Positions 54,168-63,127 of a stretch of 64,000 nucleotides of DNA are shown here, one piece after another (the stretch's first letter is position 1; each line of letters starts with the position of its first letter). The notes under the pieces are model-generated. The model was not told the DNA's origin, did no database searches, and saw only the letters and a program-made list of their open reading frames with translations. The DNA comes from Clostridiales bacterium. GTDB lineage: Bacteria > Bacillota > Clostridia > Lachnospirales > Lachnospiraceae. Made by a program: the position numbers and the translations under genes. The stretch is from NCBI GenBank assembly GCA_020859985.1, contig JAJBVD010000002.1, forward strand, positions 1-64,000, given 5' to 3'.

Positions 54168-55706
54168 TTGGGTGACACTATTCTGGAGATGAAATCCATC
54201 ACCAAAGAGTTTCCGGGAGTCAAGGCGCTGGACAATGTCAATCTGGTTGTGGAGCGCGGCGAGATTCATGCGCTGATCGGTGAAAACGGCGCTGGGAAAT
54301 CGACTCTTATGAATGTGCTGTCCGGTATTTATCCGGCAGGCACCTATGACGGTGAGATTTATTACAATGGAGAGCTTTGCCAGTTCAAAACTCTGAAAGA
54401 CAGTGAGGCCAAGGGCATCGTGATTATCCACCAGGAGCTGGCGCTGATTCCGCTGCTCACGATCGGTGAGAATATGTTCCTGGGAAATGAAAAACGAAAT
54501 CGATTCGGCGTGATCGACTGGGATCAGACCTACAGTGACGCCGAAAAACATATGAAGCAGGTTGGTCTGCATGAATCCGCGCAGACGCTGATCAAGGATA
54601 TTGGTACTGGCAAGCAGCAGCTGGTTGAGATCGCAAAGGCGTTCTCAAAGAACGTGAAGCTGCTGATCCTGGATGAGCCGACCTCGTCTCTGAATGACGA
54701 GGACGCAAAGATGCTGCTGGATCTTCTGATGGAGTTCAAAAAGGACGGTCTGACGTCCATCATTATTACACACAAGCTGAATGAGATCATCTATTGCGCG
54801 GATAAGGCGACAATCCTTCGCGACGGTTCGACCATTGAGACGCTGGTCAAGGGTGTCGATGAGTTCAGTGAAGACCGTATCATTAAGGGCATGGTTGGCC
54901 GCCCGATGGATGACCGTTATCCGGAACGCAAGCACAATGTCAGCAAAGAAGTCGGTATTGAGGTAAAGAACTGGACCGTACACCATCCGCTGTATCCGGA
55001 AAAGATCGTGGACGACAATATTTCTTTCAAGGTACATAAGGGTGAAGTCGTTGGCTTCTCCGGTCTGCAGGGCGCGGGTCGTACCGAGCTGGCAATGTCG
55101 ATCTTCGGCAGAAGCTACGGTACGGATATTTCCGGCGAAGTCTATCTGGAAGGCAAGAAGGTAGACTTAAAGACACCGGAGCAAGCGATTAAAAATAAGG
55201 TCGCCTATGTGACAGAGGATCGAAAGACAAATGGTTTAATTCTTGGCGAATCGATCCGCTTTAATACGACACTTGCCCGTCTTGATAAGGTTTGTAATAA
55301 CGGGATTATTGATTCCACAGCGGAGAAGAAGGCTGCGGAGGAGATGACGGAGGAGATGGGCACAAAGACTCCTTCCATTGAGCAGATGATCGGCAATCTT
55401 TCCGGCGGCAATCAGCAGAAAGCACTTCTTGGCAAATGGATGTTTTCGGAGCCGAATGTGCTGATTCTGGATGAGCCGACCCGAGGTATTGATGTCGGCG
55501 CGAAATACGATATCTACTGTCTGATCAACCAGATGGTCGACAATGGGAAATCCGTGATCATGATTTCCTCTGAAATGCCGGAGCTGATCGGTATGTGCGA
55601 CCGCATCTATATTATGAACGAAGGCGAACTCTGCGGCGAGGTAGAGGCGAAAAATACCTCACAGGAAGAGATCATGGGCTACATTATGAGCGCCGCTGCA
55701 AATTGA
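54168..55706 (+). CDS. Sugar ABC transporter ATPase (tandem NBDs, GguA/XylG type)
   Basis: A 512-residue protein with two ABC domains. First: Walker A GENGAGKSTLM, GTGKQQLVEIAKA, Walker B LLILDEPTSSL, switch ITHKLNEI. Second, from about 260: GLQGAGRTELAMSIFG (degenerate Walker A), SGGNQQKALLGKWM, VLILDEPTRGIDVGA. This tandem form energises CUT2 sugar importers. The start is TTG at 54168 with AAAGGAGG seven bases upstream; no ATG nearby fits as well. It is 17 bases before the permease gene. Confidence 0.95.
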   Translation: MGDTILEMKSITKEFPGVKALDNVNLVVERGEIHALIGENGAGKSTLMNVLSGIYPAGTYDGEIYYNGELCQFKTLKDSEAKGIVIIHQELALIPLLTIGENMFLGNEKRNRFGVIDWDQTYSDAEKHMKQVGLHESAQTLIKDIGTGKQQLVEIAKAFSKNVKLLILDEPTSSLNDEDAKMLLDLLMEFKKDGLTSIIITHKLNEIIYCADKATILRDGSTIETLVKGVDEFSEDRIIKGMVGRPMDDRYPERKHNVSKEVGIEVKNWTVHHPLYPEKIVDDNISFKVHKGEVVGFSGLQGAGRTELAMSIFGRSYGTDISGEVYLEGKKVDLKTPEQAIKNKVAYVTEDRKTNGLILGESIRFNTTLARLDKVCNNGIIDSTAEKKAAEEMTEEMGTKTPSIEQMIGNLSGGNQQKALLGKWMFSEPNVLILDEPTRGIDVGAKYDIYCLINQMVDNGKSVIMISSEMPELIGMCDRIYIMNEGELCGEVEAKNTSQEEIMGYIMSAAAN

Positions 55707-55722
55707 AAGGGAGTGTGTATTC

Positions 55723-56913
55723 ATGGCAAATAACAAAGAATCAGTTAGCTCGGGCAAATTTGATATTGCAGGTTTTTTCCGCAAGTATACAATGGTCATT
55801 GCCCTTGTCGTTGTATTTATCATCTTTTATTTCATGACGGACGGACGTCTGCTTTATCCGCAGAATATGTCGAATCTGCTGTTACAGAACGGCTACGTGC
55901 TGGTAATGGCCTGTGGTATGCTGCTCTGTATCCTGACCGGCGGCAACATCGACCTGTCAGTCGGTTCTGTGATCTGCCTTGTCGGCGGTATCGCGGCTGT
56001 GCTGATCTCTAACATGGGTTTTAATATCTATCTGACCATCATCATCTGTCTGCTGATCGGTCTGGCAGCCGGCATCTGGCAGGGCTTCTGGATTGGCTAT
56101 ATGCGGATTCCTCCGTTCATCACCACGCTGGGTGGTATGTTCATGTTCCGCGGCTTTGGCCGTCTGGTGCTGAACAGCAAAACAGTATCTGTTCAGAATA
56201 AAGCATTCCTGAACATCTTCACTGCTTACATTAAGATCCCGGGGCTGGATACGGACAGCCGTATTCTTTCCCCGCTGGTGATCGGCGCGATTGCGGTGAT
56301 TGTTCTCTTCTACATGAAGATATCCTCCCGCGCGAGCAAAGCAAAAAAAGGCTATCGCCAGAACAGTGCAGTTGCGGATTTCGGAAGCACAGCTGTAATT
56401 TCGGTTCTTCTTCTGTGGTACTGCAACCTGCTCTGCCAGTACAAGGGCATCTCCGTCATGCTGGTATGGGTCGTGGCAATCTGCCTGATCTACAACTTTA
56501 TCACCTCCAAGACTGCGTTCGGCCGTTATTTCTACGCGGTGGGTGGTAATGAGAAGGCAACAAAGCTTTCCGGTATCAATACAGACAAGGTATACTTTAT
56601 CGCATATGCGAACATGGGTCTGCTGGCAGGCTTATGCGGTCTGTTGTGTCTGGCACGTGTCGGTTCTGTAAACGGTTCGACCGGAAACTCCTTCGAGATG
56701 GACGCCATCGGCTCCTGCTTCATCGGCGGCGCTTCTGCATACGGCGGCAGCGGTACGATCGGCGGCGTTGTCATCGGCGCACTCCTGCTCGGCGTCATCA
56801 ACATGGGTATGTCGATCATGGGTATTGGCGATTCCTGGCAGTATGTGGTAAAGGGTGCTGTGCTCCTGATCGCGGTTATCTTCGACGTGCTTTCCAGTCG
56901 GAAGGTGTCATGA
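55723..56913 (+). CDS. Sugar ABC transporter permease (GguB/XylH type)
   Basis: A 396-residue CUT2 permease with about ten hydrophobic segments. It has the conserved ILTGGNIDLSVGSVICLVGG and IGGVVIGALLLGVINMGMSI blocks, and a Gly/Ser-rich FIGGASAYGGSGTIGG before the latter. A hydrophilic loop around residues 200-220 (SSRASKAKKGYRQNSAVAD) is typical of the XylH/GguB subgroup. It forms one importer with the binding protein and ATPase genes before it. ATG 55723 follows GGGAGTG. Confidence 0.95.
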   Translation: MANNKESVSSGKFDIAGFFRKYTMVIALVVVFIIFYFMTDGRLLYPQNMSNLLLQNGYVLVMACGMLLCILTGGNIDLSVGSVICLVGGIAAVLISNMGFNIYLTIIICLLIGLAAGIWQGFWIGYMRIPPFITTLGGMFMFRGFGRLVLNSKTVSVQNKAFLNIFTAYIKIPGLDTDSRILSPLVIGAIAVIVLFYMKISSRASKAKKGYRQNSAVADFGSTAVISVLLLWYCNLLCQYKGISVMLVWVVAICLIYNFITSKTAFGRYFYAVGGNEKATKLSGINTDKVYFIAYANMGLLAGLCGLLCLARVGSVNGSTGNSFEMDAIGSCFIGGASAYGGSGTIGGVVIGALLLGVINMGMSIMGIGDSWQYVVKGAVLLIAVIFDVLSSRKVS

Positions 56914-56932
56914 TAAAAAAGATAAGGTTATA

Positions 56933-56980
56933 GAAAAATGACCCGGGTTACGGTAGTAATGCCGTGCCGGGTCATTTTTG
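56933..56980. terminator. Bidirectional terminator after the sugar importer
   Basis: AAAATGACCCGG (56935-56946) pairs with CCGGGTCATTTT (56967-56978), enclosing a smaller CGG/CCG hairpin. A and T runs flank both sides. It separates the importer from the convergent EAL gene, which ends at 56983. Confidence 0.88.
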
Positions 56981-56982
56981 TC

Positions 56983-58221
56983 TTATACGTTCTGACAGAG
57001 AGTAATAACAAGGATATCATCGGAATCCGGGCTTTTGACAAAGTAATCCGCTGTCTCTACCGCACGGTAAATCCCGTCGTCTCCCATCTGTCTGGTAACG
57101 ATACGCACACATTCCTGCCCGGCTTCATATGCGGCCAGAAGTGAATCGCTGTGAAACGTATCAGCAAACAACTGCTGATCTTCCGGGTGCATGGATGACG
57201 CACCGTGCTCAATCAGTTCGTCAAAGACGCCGGCTGAGGGGCAGGAGGTCGTCGTGAAATTGTCATAGGTCATCATGTAATAACTGTTGCGCGTGAGGTT
57301 CGAGAAAATTACCAGAGGGTATTTCTTAAAAATTACCTCAGTGAGCAGCTGCATGGCGCTGGAGCGCGGCTGTACCATTAAAATATCTTCAGAAGCATTT
57401 TCATCTGTTCCCAATGCAGTTGCCTGCCTGCTGCAAATGCGGGCAAAGTCTTCCTCCAGCATTGGCTTCGCAAAAAGAAATCCCTGGATCAGATCACAGC
57501 CGCAGGTGCGCAGAAATCCGAGCTGTTCGCGGGTTTCCACACCTTCCGCTACCGTGGTCAGGCGGAGCCGGTTCGCAAAATCATAAATGCTTTCGAGCAC
57601 AATGCGGTCTTTATCGTTGGCGAGGTTGTCAGACAGAAGAGAGCGGTCAATCTTTAAGATATCCGCATCCACATCTTTTACCATACTCAAAGAGGAGAGA
57701 CCGCTGCCAAAATCATCGATGGCCACATGAAAACCCTGTGCGCGGACAGACGCCACGAGCGCGATGATCCGCTCCGAATCGCTTGCCAGAGAGGACTCTG
57801 TAATCTCTACATGGATCAGTTCGTGCGGAATATGCATCTGGTCCGTTTTGGCGCATAGCCTGGCTGCAAAATCACCTTCATCCAGATGGTTTCTGGAGAA
57901 ATTGACAGCGATGGGAACCACTTCTTTGCCTGCTTCCATGCGTTGTTTTAAGAATCGGCAGACCTCGCTTAGAATCTGCCAGTCCAGCTCACAGATCAGG
58001 CTTCCTTCTTCCAGATAGGGGATAAATTCTCCCGGCATGCCGATGCTGCCATCCGGCTTTTTCCATCGGGCGAGAGCCTCCGCGCTGGCGAGCTGCCCGC
58101 GGATGGCCTTGTACTGCGGCTGATAATAAACAATGAATTCATGATTTTTGAGTGCGTTTTGAATAATAAGCTTTGAATCGGTTATTTCTTCACTTGATAA
58201 ATCGTTTTCTGTGGACAGCAT
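56983..58221 (-). CDS. EAL-domain cyclic-di-GMP phosphodiesterase with C-terminal PAS-like domain
   Basis: A 412-residue cytoplasmic protein. Residues about 20-265 form an EAL domain with the catalytic motifs intact: AEALARW, NFSRNHL, HVEITESSL, AIDDFGSGLSSL, LKIDRSLL, AEGVET and QGFLFAKP. The last 130 residues (YPLVIFSNLTRNSYYMMTYD, then SSMHPEDQQLFADTF and VRIVTRQMGDDGIYRAVE) look like a PAS-type sensor, placed after rather than before the EAL domain. It would hydrolyse cyclic-di-GMP in response to some signal. No GGDEF is present. Confidence 0.92.
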   Translation of the reverse strand: MLSTENDLSSEEITDSKLIIQNALKNHEFIVYYQPQYKAIRGQLASAEALARWKKPDGSIGMPGEFIPYLEEGSLICELDWQILSEVCRFLKQRMEAGKEVVPIAVNFSRNHLDEGDFAARLCAKTDQMHIPHELIHVEITESSLASDSERIIALVASVRAQGFHVAIDDFGSGLSSLSMVKDVDADILKIDRSLLSDNLANDKDRIVLESIYDFANRLRLTTVAEGVETREQLGFLRTCGCDLIQGFLFAKPMLEEDFARICSRQATALGTDENASEDILMVQPRSSAMQLLTEVIFKKYPLVIFSNLTRNSYYMMTYDNFTTTSCPSAGVFDELIEHGASSMHPEDQQLFADTFHSDSLLAAYEAGQECVRIVTRQMGDDGIYRAVETADYFVKSPDSDDILVITLCQNV

Positions 58222-58279
58222 GGGTACCGCCTTTCTTTTTACTATGTTTTTAAATATGTAACATGTAACGATTTAAAAA

Positions 58280-58308
58280 AGTATATCAAATCGTTTTCGT
58301 CTTCACAA
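58280..58308 (-). promoter_or_regulatory. Promoter of the EAL gene
   Basis: On the minus strand TTGTGA (58308-58303), 17 bases, TATACT (58285-58280), about 55 bases before the ATG. Confidence 0.65.
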
Positions 58309-58359
58309 CTATAATTTGCCTTAAAATGAAATTTTTATGGAAAAGCTGTTTTCAGTACG

Positions 58360-58388
58360 TTGAAAATACGAGAACGAAGTTGTATAAT
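58360..58388 (+). promoter_or_regulatory. Promoter of the alcohol dehydrogenase gene
   Basis: TTGAAA (58360-58365), 17 bases, TATAAT (58383-58388), about 90 bases before the ATG at 58481. It is divergent from the EAL promoter. Confidence 0.75.
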
Positions 58389-58480
58389 CGTAACAATTAA
58401 GGAAGAGCTTTTGGCTCTCGTATTGAAGACCTTATACTTGTTTCAAATTTAGTGTGCTGTGCGGCACAAAAGGAGAGACC

Positions 58481-59680
58481 ATGAATTCTCTGAAAAAAAT
58501 ATACTGCCGGGGTTTCCAGACGGTATTTAAGCTTGCCCTGCCTCTTCTTCCTTACCGGAATCCGAAGATCATCGGGTCGGTAAAACAGATTCCAAAGGTG
58601 CTCAGGCAAAAGAAATGCACCCGTGTCCTGATCGTTACGGATCCGGGGATCGCCGGACTTGGCCTGACAAAAGAACTGGAAGAGGCGCTTGCCGGAGAGG
58701 GCATTTTTTATGCCATGTACGATAAGACGGCTGCGAATCCGACTACGGAGAATGTGGATGAGGCACTTTCCATCTATCATTCCCAGTTTTGCGAGGCAAT
58801 CATCGGCTTCGGCGGAGGCTCCAGTATGGACTGCGCGAAAGCAGTGGGAGCACGGGTGGCAAAGCCGAAACAGCCTTTGGAAAAGATGAAGGGAATCCTT
58901 AAGGTACACAGAAGGCTGCCGCTGCTGATCGCGGTGCCGACCACGGCGGGGACGGGCAGTGAAACGACGCTTGCTGCGGTGATCGTGGATGCGGCTACAC
59001 GGCATAAATACGTGATCAATGATTTCTGCCTGATTCCGCGGTACGCGGTGCTGGATCCGAATGTGACGTTAAGCCTGCCGCCGTTTGTCACAGCGACGAC
59101 CGGAATGGACGCGCTGACTCACGCGGTAGAAGCTTACATTGGAAATACAACTACGCGCGGGACACGGAAGAACGCCGAAGATGCCGTCCGGCTTATTTTT
59201 GGAAATCTGGATGAGGCATATCAGAATGGCAGAAATAAAAAAGCGAGAAAAAATATGCTGCACGCCTCCTATTACGCCGGCTGCGCTTTTACAAAATCCT
59301 ATGTGGGATATGTCCATGCGGTTGCGCATTCGCTTGGCGGGCAGTACAATGTTCCGCACGGACTGGCAAACGCGATTCTGCTTCCGTTTGTGCTGGAGGA
59401 ATATGGCTCCTGTATTTACCCGAAATTATCGAAGCTGGCTGTGGCTGCCGGTATCGCAGATGAGAATACGCCGGAGGATGAAGCAGCAAAGGCTTTTATT
59501 CAGGCAATCAAAGATATGAAAAAACGTTTTGGTATCGGAGATGTCGTGCCGGAACTTAAAAAGGAGGATATCCCCAAGCTTGCCCGCTATGCGGATAAGG
59601 AGGCGAATCCTCTGTATCCTGTTCCGGTGCTGATGGACGCGAAAGAACTGGAGAAATTCTACTATCGCGTCATAGCCTAG
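58481..59680 (+). CDS. Iron-containing alcohol dehydrogenase
   Basis: A 399-residue group III alcohol dehydrogenase reducing an aldehyde or oxidising an alcohol with NAD(P). The nucleotide site is GFGGGSSMDCAKAVG and VPTTAGTGSETT; the metal ligands are in GMDALTHAVEAYI (Asp, His) and VGYVHAVAHSLGGQYNVPHG (His, His). The N-terminal 30 residues are basic and hydrophobic, not a clear signal. ATG 58481 follows AGGAGAGACC. It is 123 bases before an aldehyde dehydrogenase gene, so the two could interconvert alcohol, aldehyde and acid. Confidence 0.93.
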   Translation: MNSLKKIYCRGFQTVFKLALPLLPYRNPKIIGSVKQIPKVLRQKKCTRVLIVTDPGIAGLGLTKELEEALAGEGIFYAMYDKTAANPTTENVDEALSIYHSQFCEAIIGFGGGSSMDCAKAVGARVAKPKQPLEKMKGILKVHRRLPLLIAVPTTAGTGSETTLAAVIVDAATRHKYVINDFCLIPRYAVLDPNVTLSLPPFVTATTGMDALTHAVEAYIGNTTTRGTRKNAEDAVRLIFGNLDEAYQNGRNKKARKNMLHASYYAGCAFTKSYVGYVHAVAHSLGGQYNVPHGLANAILLPFVLEEYGSCIYPKLSKLAVAAGIADENTPEDEAAKAFIQAIKDMKKRFGIGDVVPELKKEDIPKLARYADKEANPLYPVPVLMDAKELEKFYYRVIA

Positions 59681-59802
59681 TATACTCTGCACTCTGTTTC
59701 TGCTGTTTAGATCGCAAAGGCTGTGAAAGCAGGCAAAATAAAGCTGACTATCATCGGCTCGGCTTTAGGAAACAGGCAGTTCATGAAAGGAGCAGTAATT
59801 GA

Positions 59803-61302
59803 ATGACAGAAAAACAGATCCGGGAGATTGTTAAGAAGCAGCGGAAGTATTTTTCTTCCGGAGCAACGCTGAATGTGGAGGCCAGACTCAATGCGATCAG
59901 CCGTCTGAAAGCCTGTATCCGGAAGCATGAGCAGGAGATCAATGAAGCGCTCAAAAAAGATCTTGGGAAAAGCGCATTTGAAGGTTATATGTGTGAGACC
60001 GGACTGACCCTGAGCGAGATCAGTTATATGCAAAAGCATACGAGGGCATTCGCGCGGGAAAAGACGGTGTGGACACCGTTGTCACAGTTCGCTTCACGGA
60101 GCTTTACAAAGCCATCCCCCTATGGCGTGGTGCTGGTCATGAGTCCGTGGAATTATCCGTTTCTGCTTACGATGGAACCGTTGGTGGACGCGCTGGCGGC
60201 CGGAAATACGGTGGTGGTGAAGCCGAGTGCCTATTCGCCGCATACCAGTGACCTGATCGCGAAGCTGATCGCGGAATGCTTTGATGAGTCTTATGTGGCT
60301 GTGATCACCGGCGGCCGCGAAGAAAACCAGTATCTGCTGCGGGAGCATTTTGACTATATTTTCTTTACCGGAAGCAAATCTGTCGGCCGCGAGGTCATGC
60401 GATGTGCTTCGGAGCATCTGACCCCGGTGACATTGGAACTAGGCGGGAAGAGCCCCTGTATCGTGGACCGTACCGCGAATCTGAAGCTGGCGGCAAAGCG
60501 TATCGTATTTGGAAAGTTTTTAAATTGCGGTCAGACCTGTGTGGCTCCGGACTATATTTACTGCGATCCCGTTATTAAAGATGAATTGATCCGGCAGATA
60601 CGATTGCAGATTCGCAGGCAATTTGGAAAGAATCCGCTTGAGAATCCGGACTATGGAAAGATCATTAACCGCAAACATTTTGACCGCGTACTGGGGCTGA
60701 TTGCTGCCGCAGAAAATCAGACAGAATCAGGCGATGATGAAAGAACTTCGGCCGGACAGAATACAGAAGAAACAAAGACAGTTATGCCGAATACGGAAAA
60801 TACGAATACGGTCAGACAGGATACGCGCAGCTGCGTTATTATTGGCGGACGATCAAACCCGGATACTCTGCAGATTGAGCCGACCGTGATCGACAATGTG
60901 ACTTTTGGGGATGCTGTTATGCAGGAGGAGATCTTCGGCCCGGTACTTCCGATTCTTACGTATGATTCGCTGGATCAGGCTGTCGCGAAGATCAATTCTA
61001 TGGAGCACCCGCTTGCGCTGTATCTGTTTACGCGAAGTAAGGGTGCTGCGAGGATGGTCACTGCAAAATGCGGCTTTGGCGGCGGGTGCATCAACGATAC
61101 AGTGATTCATCTGGCGACCAGTGAGATGGGGTTTGGAGGCTTTGGCGAGAGCGGCATGGGTTCCTATCACGGTAAAAAGGGATTCGACACCTTTTCTCAT
61201 TATAAAAGCATCGTGGACAAAAAGCAGTGGATCGACCTGCCGATGCGGTATCAGCCCTATAAACAACTGTTTGATAAGCTGATTCATATGTTTTTGAGGT
61301 GA
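59803..61302 (+). CDS. Aldehyde dehydrogenase (class 3 type) with an inserted loop
   Basis: A 499-residue NAD(P)-dependent aldehyde dehydrogenase. The catalytic Glu is in VTLELGGKSPCIV, the Cys in LNCGQTCVAPDYIYC; MSPWNYPFLLTMEPL and IFFTGSKSVGREVM bind cofactor; QEEIFGPVLPILTY and GFGGFGESGMGSYHGKKGF are typical of class 3 enzymes. An extra stretch of about 40 residues at roughly 303-343, rich in Thr, Asn and Glu, replaces a short loop before the IEPTVID strand. The C-terminus has a hydrophobic end (QLFDKLIHMFLR). Confidence 0.93.
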   Translation: MTEKQIREIVKKQRKYFSSGATLNVEARLNAISRLKACIRKHEQEINEALKKDLGKSAFEGYMCETGLTLSEISYMQKHTRAFAREKTVWTPLSQFASRSFTKPSPYGVVLVMSPWNYPFLLTMEPLVDALAAGNTVVVKPSAYSPHTSDLIAKLIAECFDESYVAVITGGREENQYLLREHFDYIFFTGSKSVGREVMRCASEHLTPVTLELGGKSPCIVDRTANLKLAAKRIVFGKFLNCGQTCVAPDYIYCDPVIKDELIRQIRLQIRRQFGKNPLENPDYGKIINRKHFDRVLGLIAAAENQTESGDDERTSAGQNTEETKTVMPNTENTNTVRQDTRSCVIIGGRSNPDTLQIEPTVIDNVTFGDAVMQEEIFGPVLPILTYDSLDQAVAKINSMEHPLALYLFTRSKGAARMVTAKCGFGGGCINDTVIHLATSEMGFGGFGESGMGSYHGKKGFDTFSHYKSIVDKKQWIDLPMRYQPYKQLFDKLIHMFLR

Positions 61303-61338
61303 TACAATAAAATCATTATAGAACGGAGAGATAAGAAC

Positions 61339-62613
61339 ATGAGTGAGATGAACGCTAAATACCGGCTGGACACGGAGGAAAATCGTGCTTTTCTGAAAGA
61401 AATCCGCGAGGATCTTTTGAATTTCGGACATCGGTTTCCATCGCCCGGCGGCAGCTCCTATTATCTGGGAGATGATGGTACACCCTGGAAAGATCGGCCC
61501 AGGGAGACCTGGATTACCTGCCGTATGGCACATGTCTACAGCATTGGCACGCTTCTGGGACATGAAGGCAGCGAGGCACTTGTTGACGCAGCCTTGAACG
61601 GCCTGAATGGAGAACTGCATGATTCGATGAACAGAGGCTGGTATCCGGGGCTGACCGCGGATGGAAAGATCCTGCCGGATAAGCAGTGCTATGCTCACGC
61701 ATTTGTGATCCTTGCTGCTTCCTCTGCGACTCTTGCACAAAGACCCGGAGCGGAAGAGCTTCTGCGAGATGCTCTTGCGCTTTATGATATGCATTTTTGG
61801 AATGAGGATGAAGGGCTCGCCTGCGACACCTGGAATACGGAGTTTACGGTCCTTGACGATTACCGCGGCCTGAACGCGAATATGCATACAGTTGAGGCGT
61901 TTCTGGCTACGGCGGATGTGACCGGCAACGATGTGTATCGTGTGAGAGCAGAGCGCATTATCAACCATGTCCTTGAGTGGGCTTCACAGAATAGCTGGCG
62001 CATTCCAGAACACTTTAAAAAGGACTGGACGCCTGATCTGGAATGCAATAAAGACAAGCCGGACGACCAGTTCAAGCCATATGGCGCGACGCCGGGACAC
62101 GGCATCGAGTGGGCGCGGCTGATTACACAGTGGGCGCTTTCCGTACCGGCTTTTGAAGAGCATACCGGCGTAGTGGGAGAGAGCTCCCTTAAGCCGGAGA
62201 AATATATTGCCGCGGCGGAAAACCTGTATAATCAGGCTGTGACCGACGCGTGGAACGCAGACGGCGCGCCTGGCATTGTCTACACGACAGACTGGGAAGG
62301 AAAGCCGGTAGTTCACGACCGTATGCACTGGACGCTCGCTGAGGCGATCAATACCTCCGCTGTTCTCTATCGGGCGACCGGCAAGGAAAAGTATGCCGAA
62401 GATTACGCGCAGTTCATGCAGTATCTGGATGAAAAAGTGCTTGACCATGTGAACGGCTCTTGGTTCCATCAGCTTGACCGCAGCAATCAGGTGATCGGTA
62501 CTGTCTGGCCGGGAAAATCAGATATATACCATGCGCTGCAGGCGACGCTGATCCCCTACAGTGAGCCGTCGGTATCAATCGCGCCGGCGGTAGCGAAGGG
62601 GCTGCACGCATAA
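61339..62613 (+). CDS. AGE-family aldose-ketose isomerase (YihS-like)
   Basis: A 424-residue alpha/alpha-barrel protein collinear with E. coli YihS (sulfoquinovose/mannose isomerase). Shared are WITCRMAHVYSIG, NANMHTVEAFL, GATPGHGIEWARL, GIVYTTDWEGKPVVHDRMHW and GKSDIYHALQATLIP, which hold the barrel Arg and three His residues. The Arg of YihS that lies 10 residues before the central His (R238 of YihS by my count) is Gln here, so sulfoquinovose binding is doubtful; mannose/fructose-type isomerisation is more likely. It is 36 bases after the aldehyde dehydrogenase gene. Confidence 0.88.
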   Translation: MSEMNAKYRLDTEENRAFLKEIREDLLNFGHRFPSPGGSSYYLGDDGTPWKDRPRETWITCRMAHVYSIGTLLGHEGSEALVDAALNGLNGELHDSMNRGWYPGLTADGKILPDKQCYAHAFVILAASSATLAQRPGAEELLRDALALYDMHFWNEDEGLACDTWNTEFTVLDDYRGLNANMHTVEAFLATADVTGNDVYRVRAERIINHVLEWASQNSWRIPEHFKKDWTPDLECNKDKPDDQFKPYGATPGHGIEWARLITQWALSVPAFEEHTGVVGESSLKPEKYIAAAENLYNQAVTDAWNADGAPGIVYTTDWEGKPVVHDRMHWTLAEAINTSAVLYRATGKEKYAEDYAQFMQYLDEKVLDHVNGSWFHQLDRSNQVIGTVWPGKSDIYHALQATLIPYSEPSVSIAPAVAKGLHA

Positions 62614-62618
62614 GTAAG

Positions 62619-62646
62619 AAAGGACGGCTCCGCGGAGCCGTCCTTT
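62619..62646. terminator. Bidirectional terminator with perfect palindrome
   Basis: A 28-base palindrome from AAAGGACGGC to GCCGTCCTTT, with the arms meeting at CCGCGG. It ends the isomerase transcript and abuts the stop codon of the convergent ArsR gene, whose TGA lies at 62648-62646. Confidence 0.9.
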
Positions 62647-63020
62647 CATTCTTCATTAATATGTTCTTCGCCTTGCGCAAGAATCGTCCGCACGTGATCA
62701 TCGGCGAGAGAGTAGAAAACGGATTTGCCTTCCCTGCGGCTTTTTACAAGTCGGTTCGTTTTCAGAATGCGAAGCTGATGAGAGATCGCCGACTGGTTCA
62801 TGTTCAATGCCGATGCAAGGTCGCAGACGCAGACCTCCGCTTCAAACAGTACGTAAAGAATGCGGATGCGTGTCGAGTCGCCGAACACCTTAAACAATTC
62901 GGCGAGGTCATAGAGCTTTGTCTCATCCGGCATGGTTTCAGTTACAATCTGCAGAAGGTTTTCATGCACCTCATATTCGTCACAGCTGCAGCAGTCATTT
63001 TCAGTTATTTTTTCCGACAT
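62646..63020 (-). CDS. ArsR/SmtB-family metal-responsive repressor
   Basis: A 124-residue winged-helix repressor of the CadC/ZiaR/CzrA group. Metal sites: an N-terminal CCSC cluster, the helix alpha-3 motif VCVCDLA, and an alpha-5 type site with Asp, His, His and Glu in the last 20 residues (ADDHVRTILAQGEEHINEE). HTH: LNMNQSAISHQLRILKTNRL. It would repress until Zn, Cd or Pb binds. It lies 107 bases downstream of the P-type ATPase gene on the same strand. Confidence 0.93.
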   Translation of the reverse strand: MSEKITENDCCSCDEYEVHENLLQIVTETMPDETKLYDLAELFKVFGDSTRIRILYVLFEAEVCVCDLASALNMNQSAISHQLRILKTNRLVKSRREGKSVFYSLADDHVRTILAQGEEHINEE

Positions 63021-63127
63021 AATTCACCTCAAATCATAGCTGTTTCATATCTTCACAGTTTCACATGTAAACCACCATGCTCTTATAGTCGCGCGTCAGA
63101 TGCGAGGACTTTTCATGTGGAGATTCC

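Noticed and set aside
61339-62613. Sulfoquinovose degradation operon
   Set aside because: The isomerase is YihS-like, but one key Arg looks changed and no sulfosugar kinase, aldolase or SLA reductase is next to it. Alcohol and aldehyde dehydrogenases alone do not establish the pathway.
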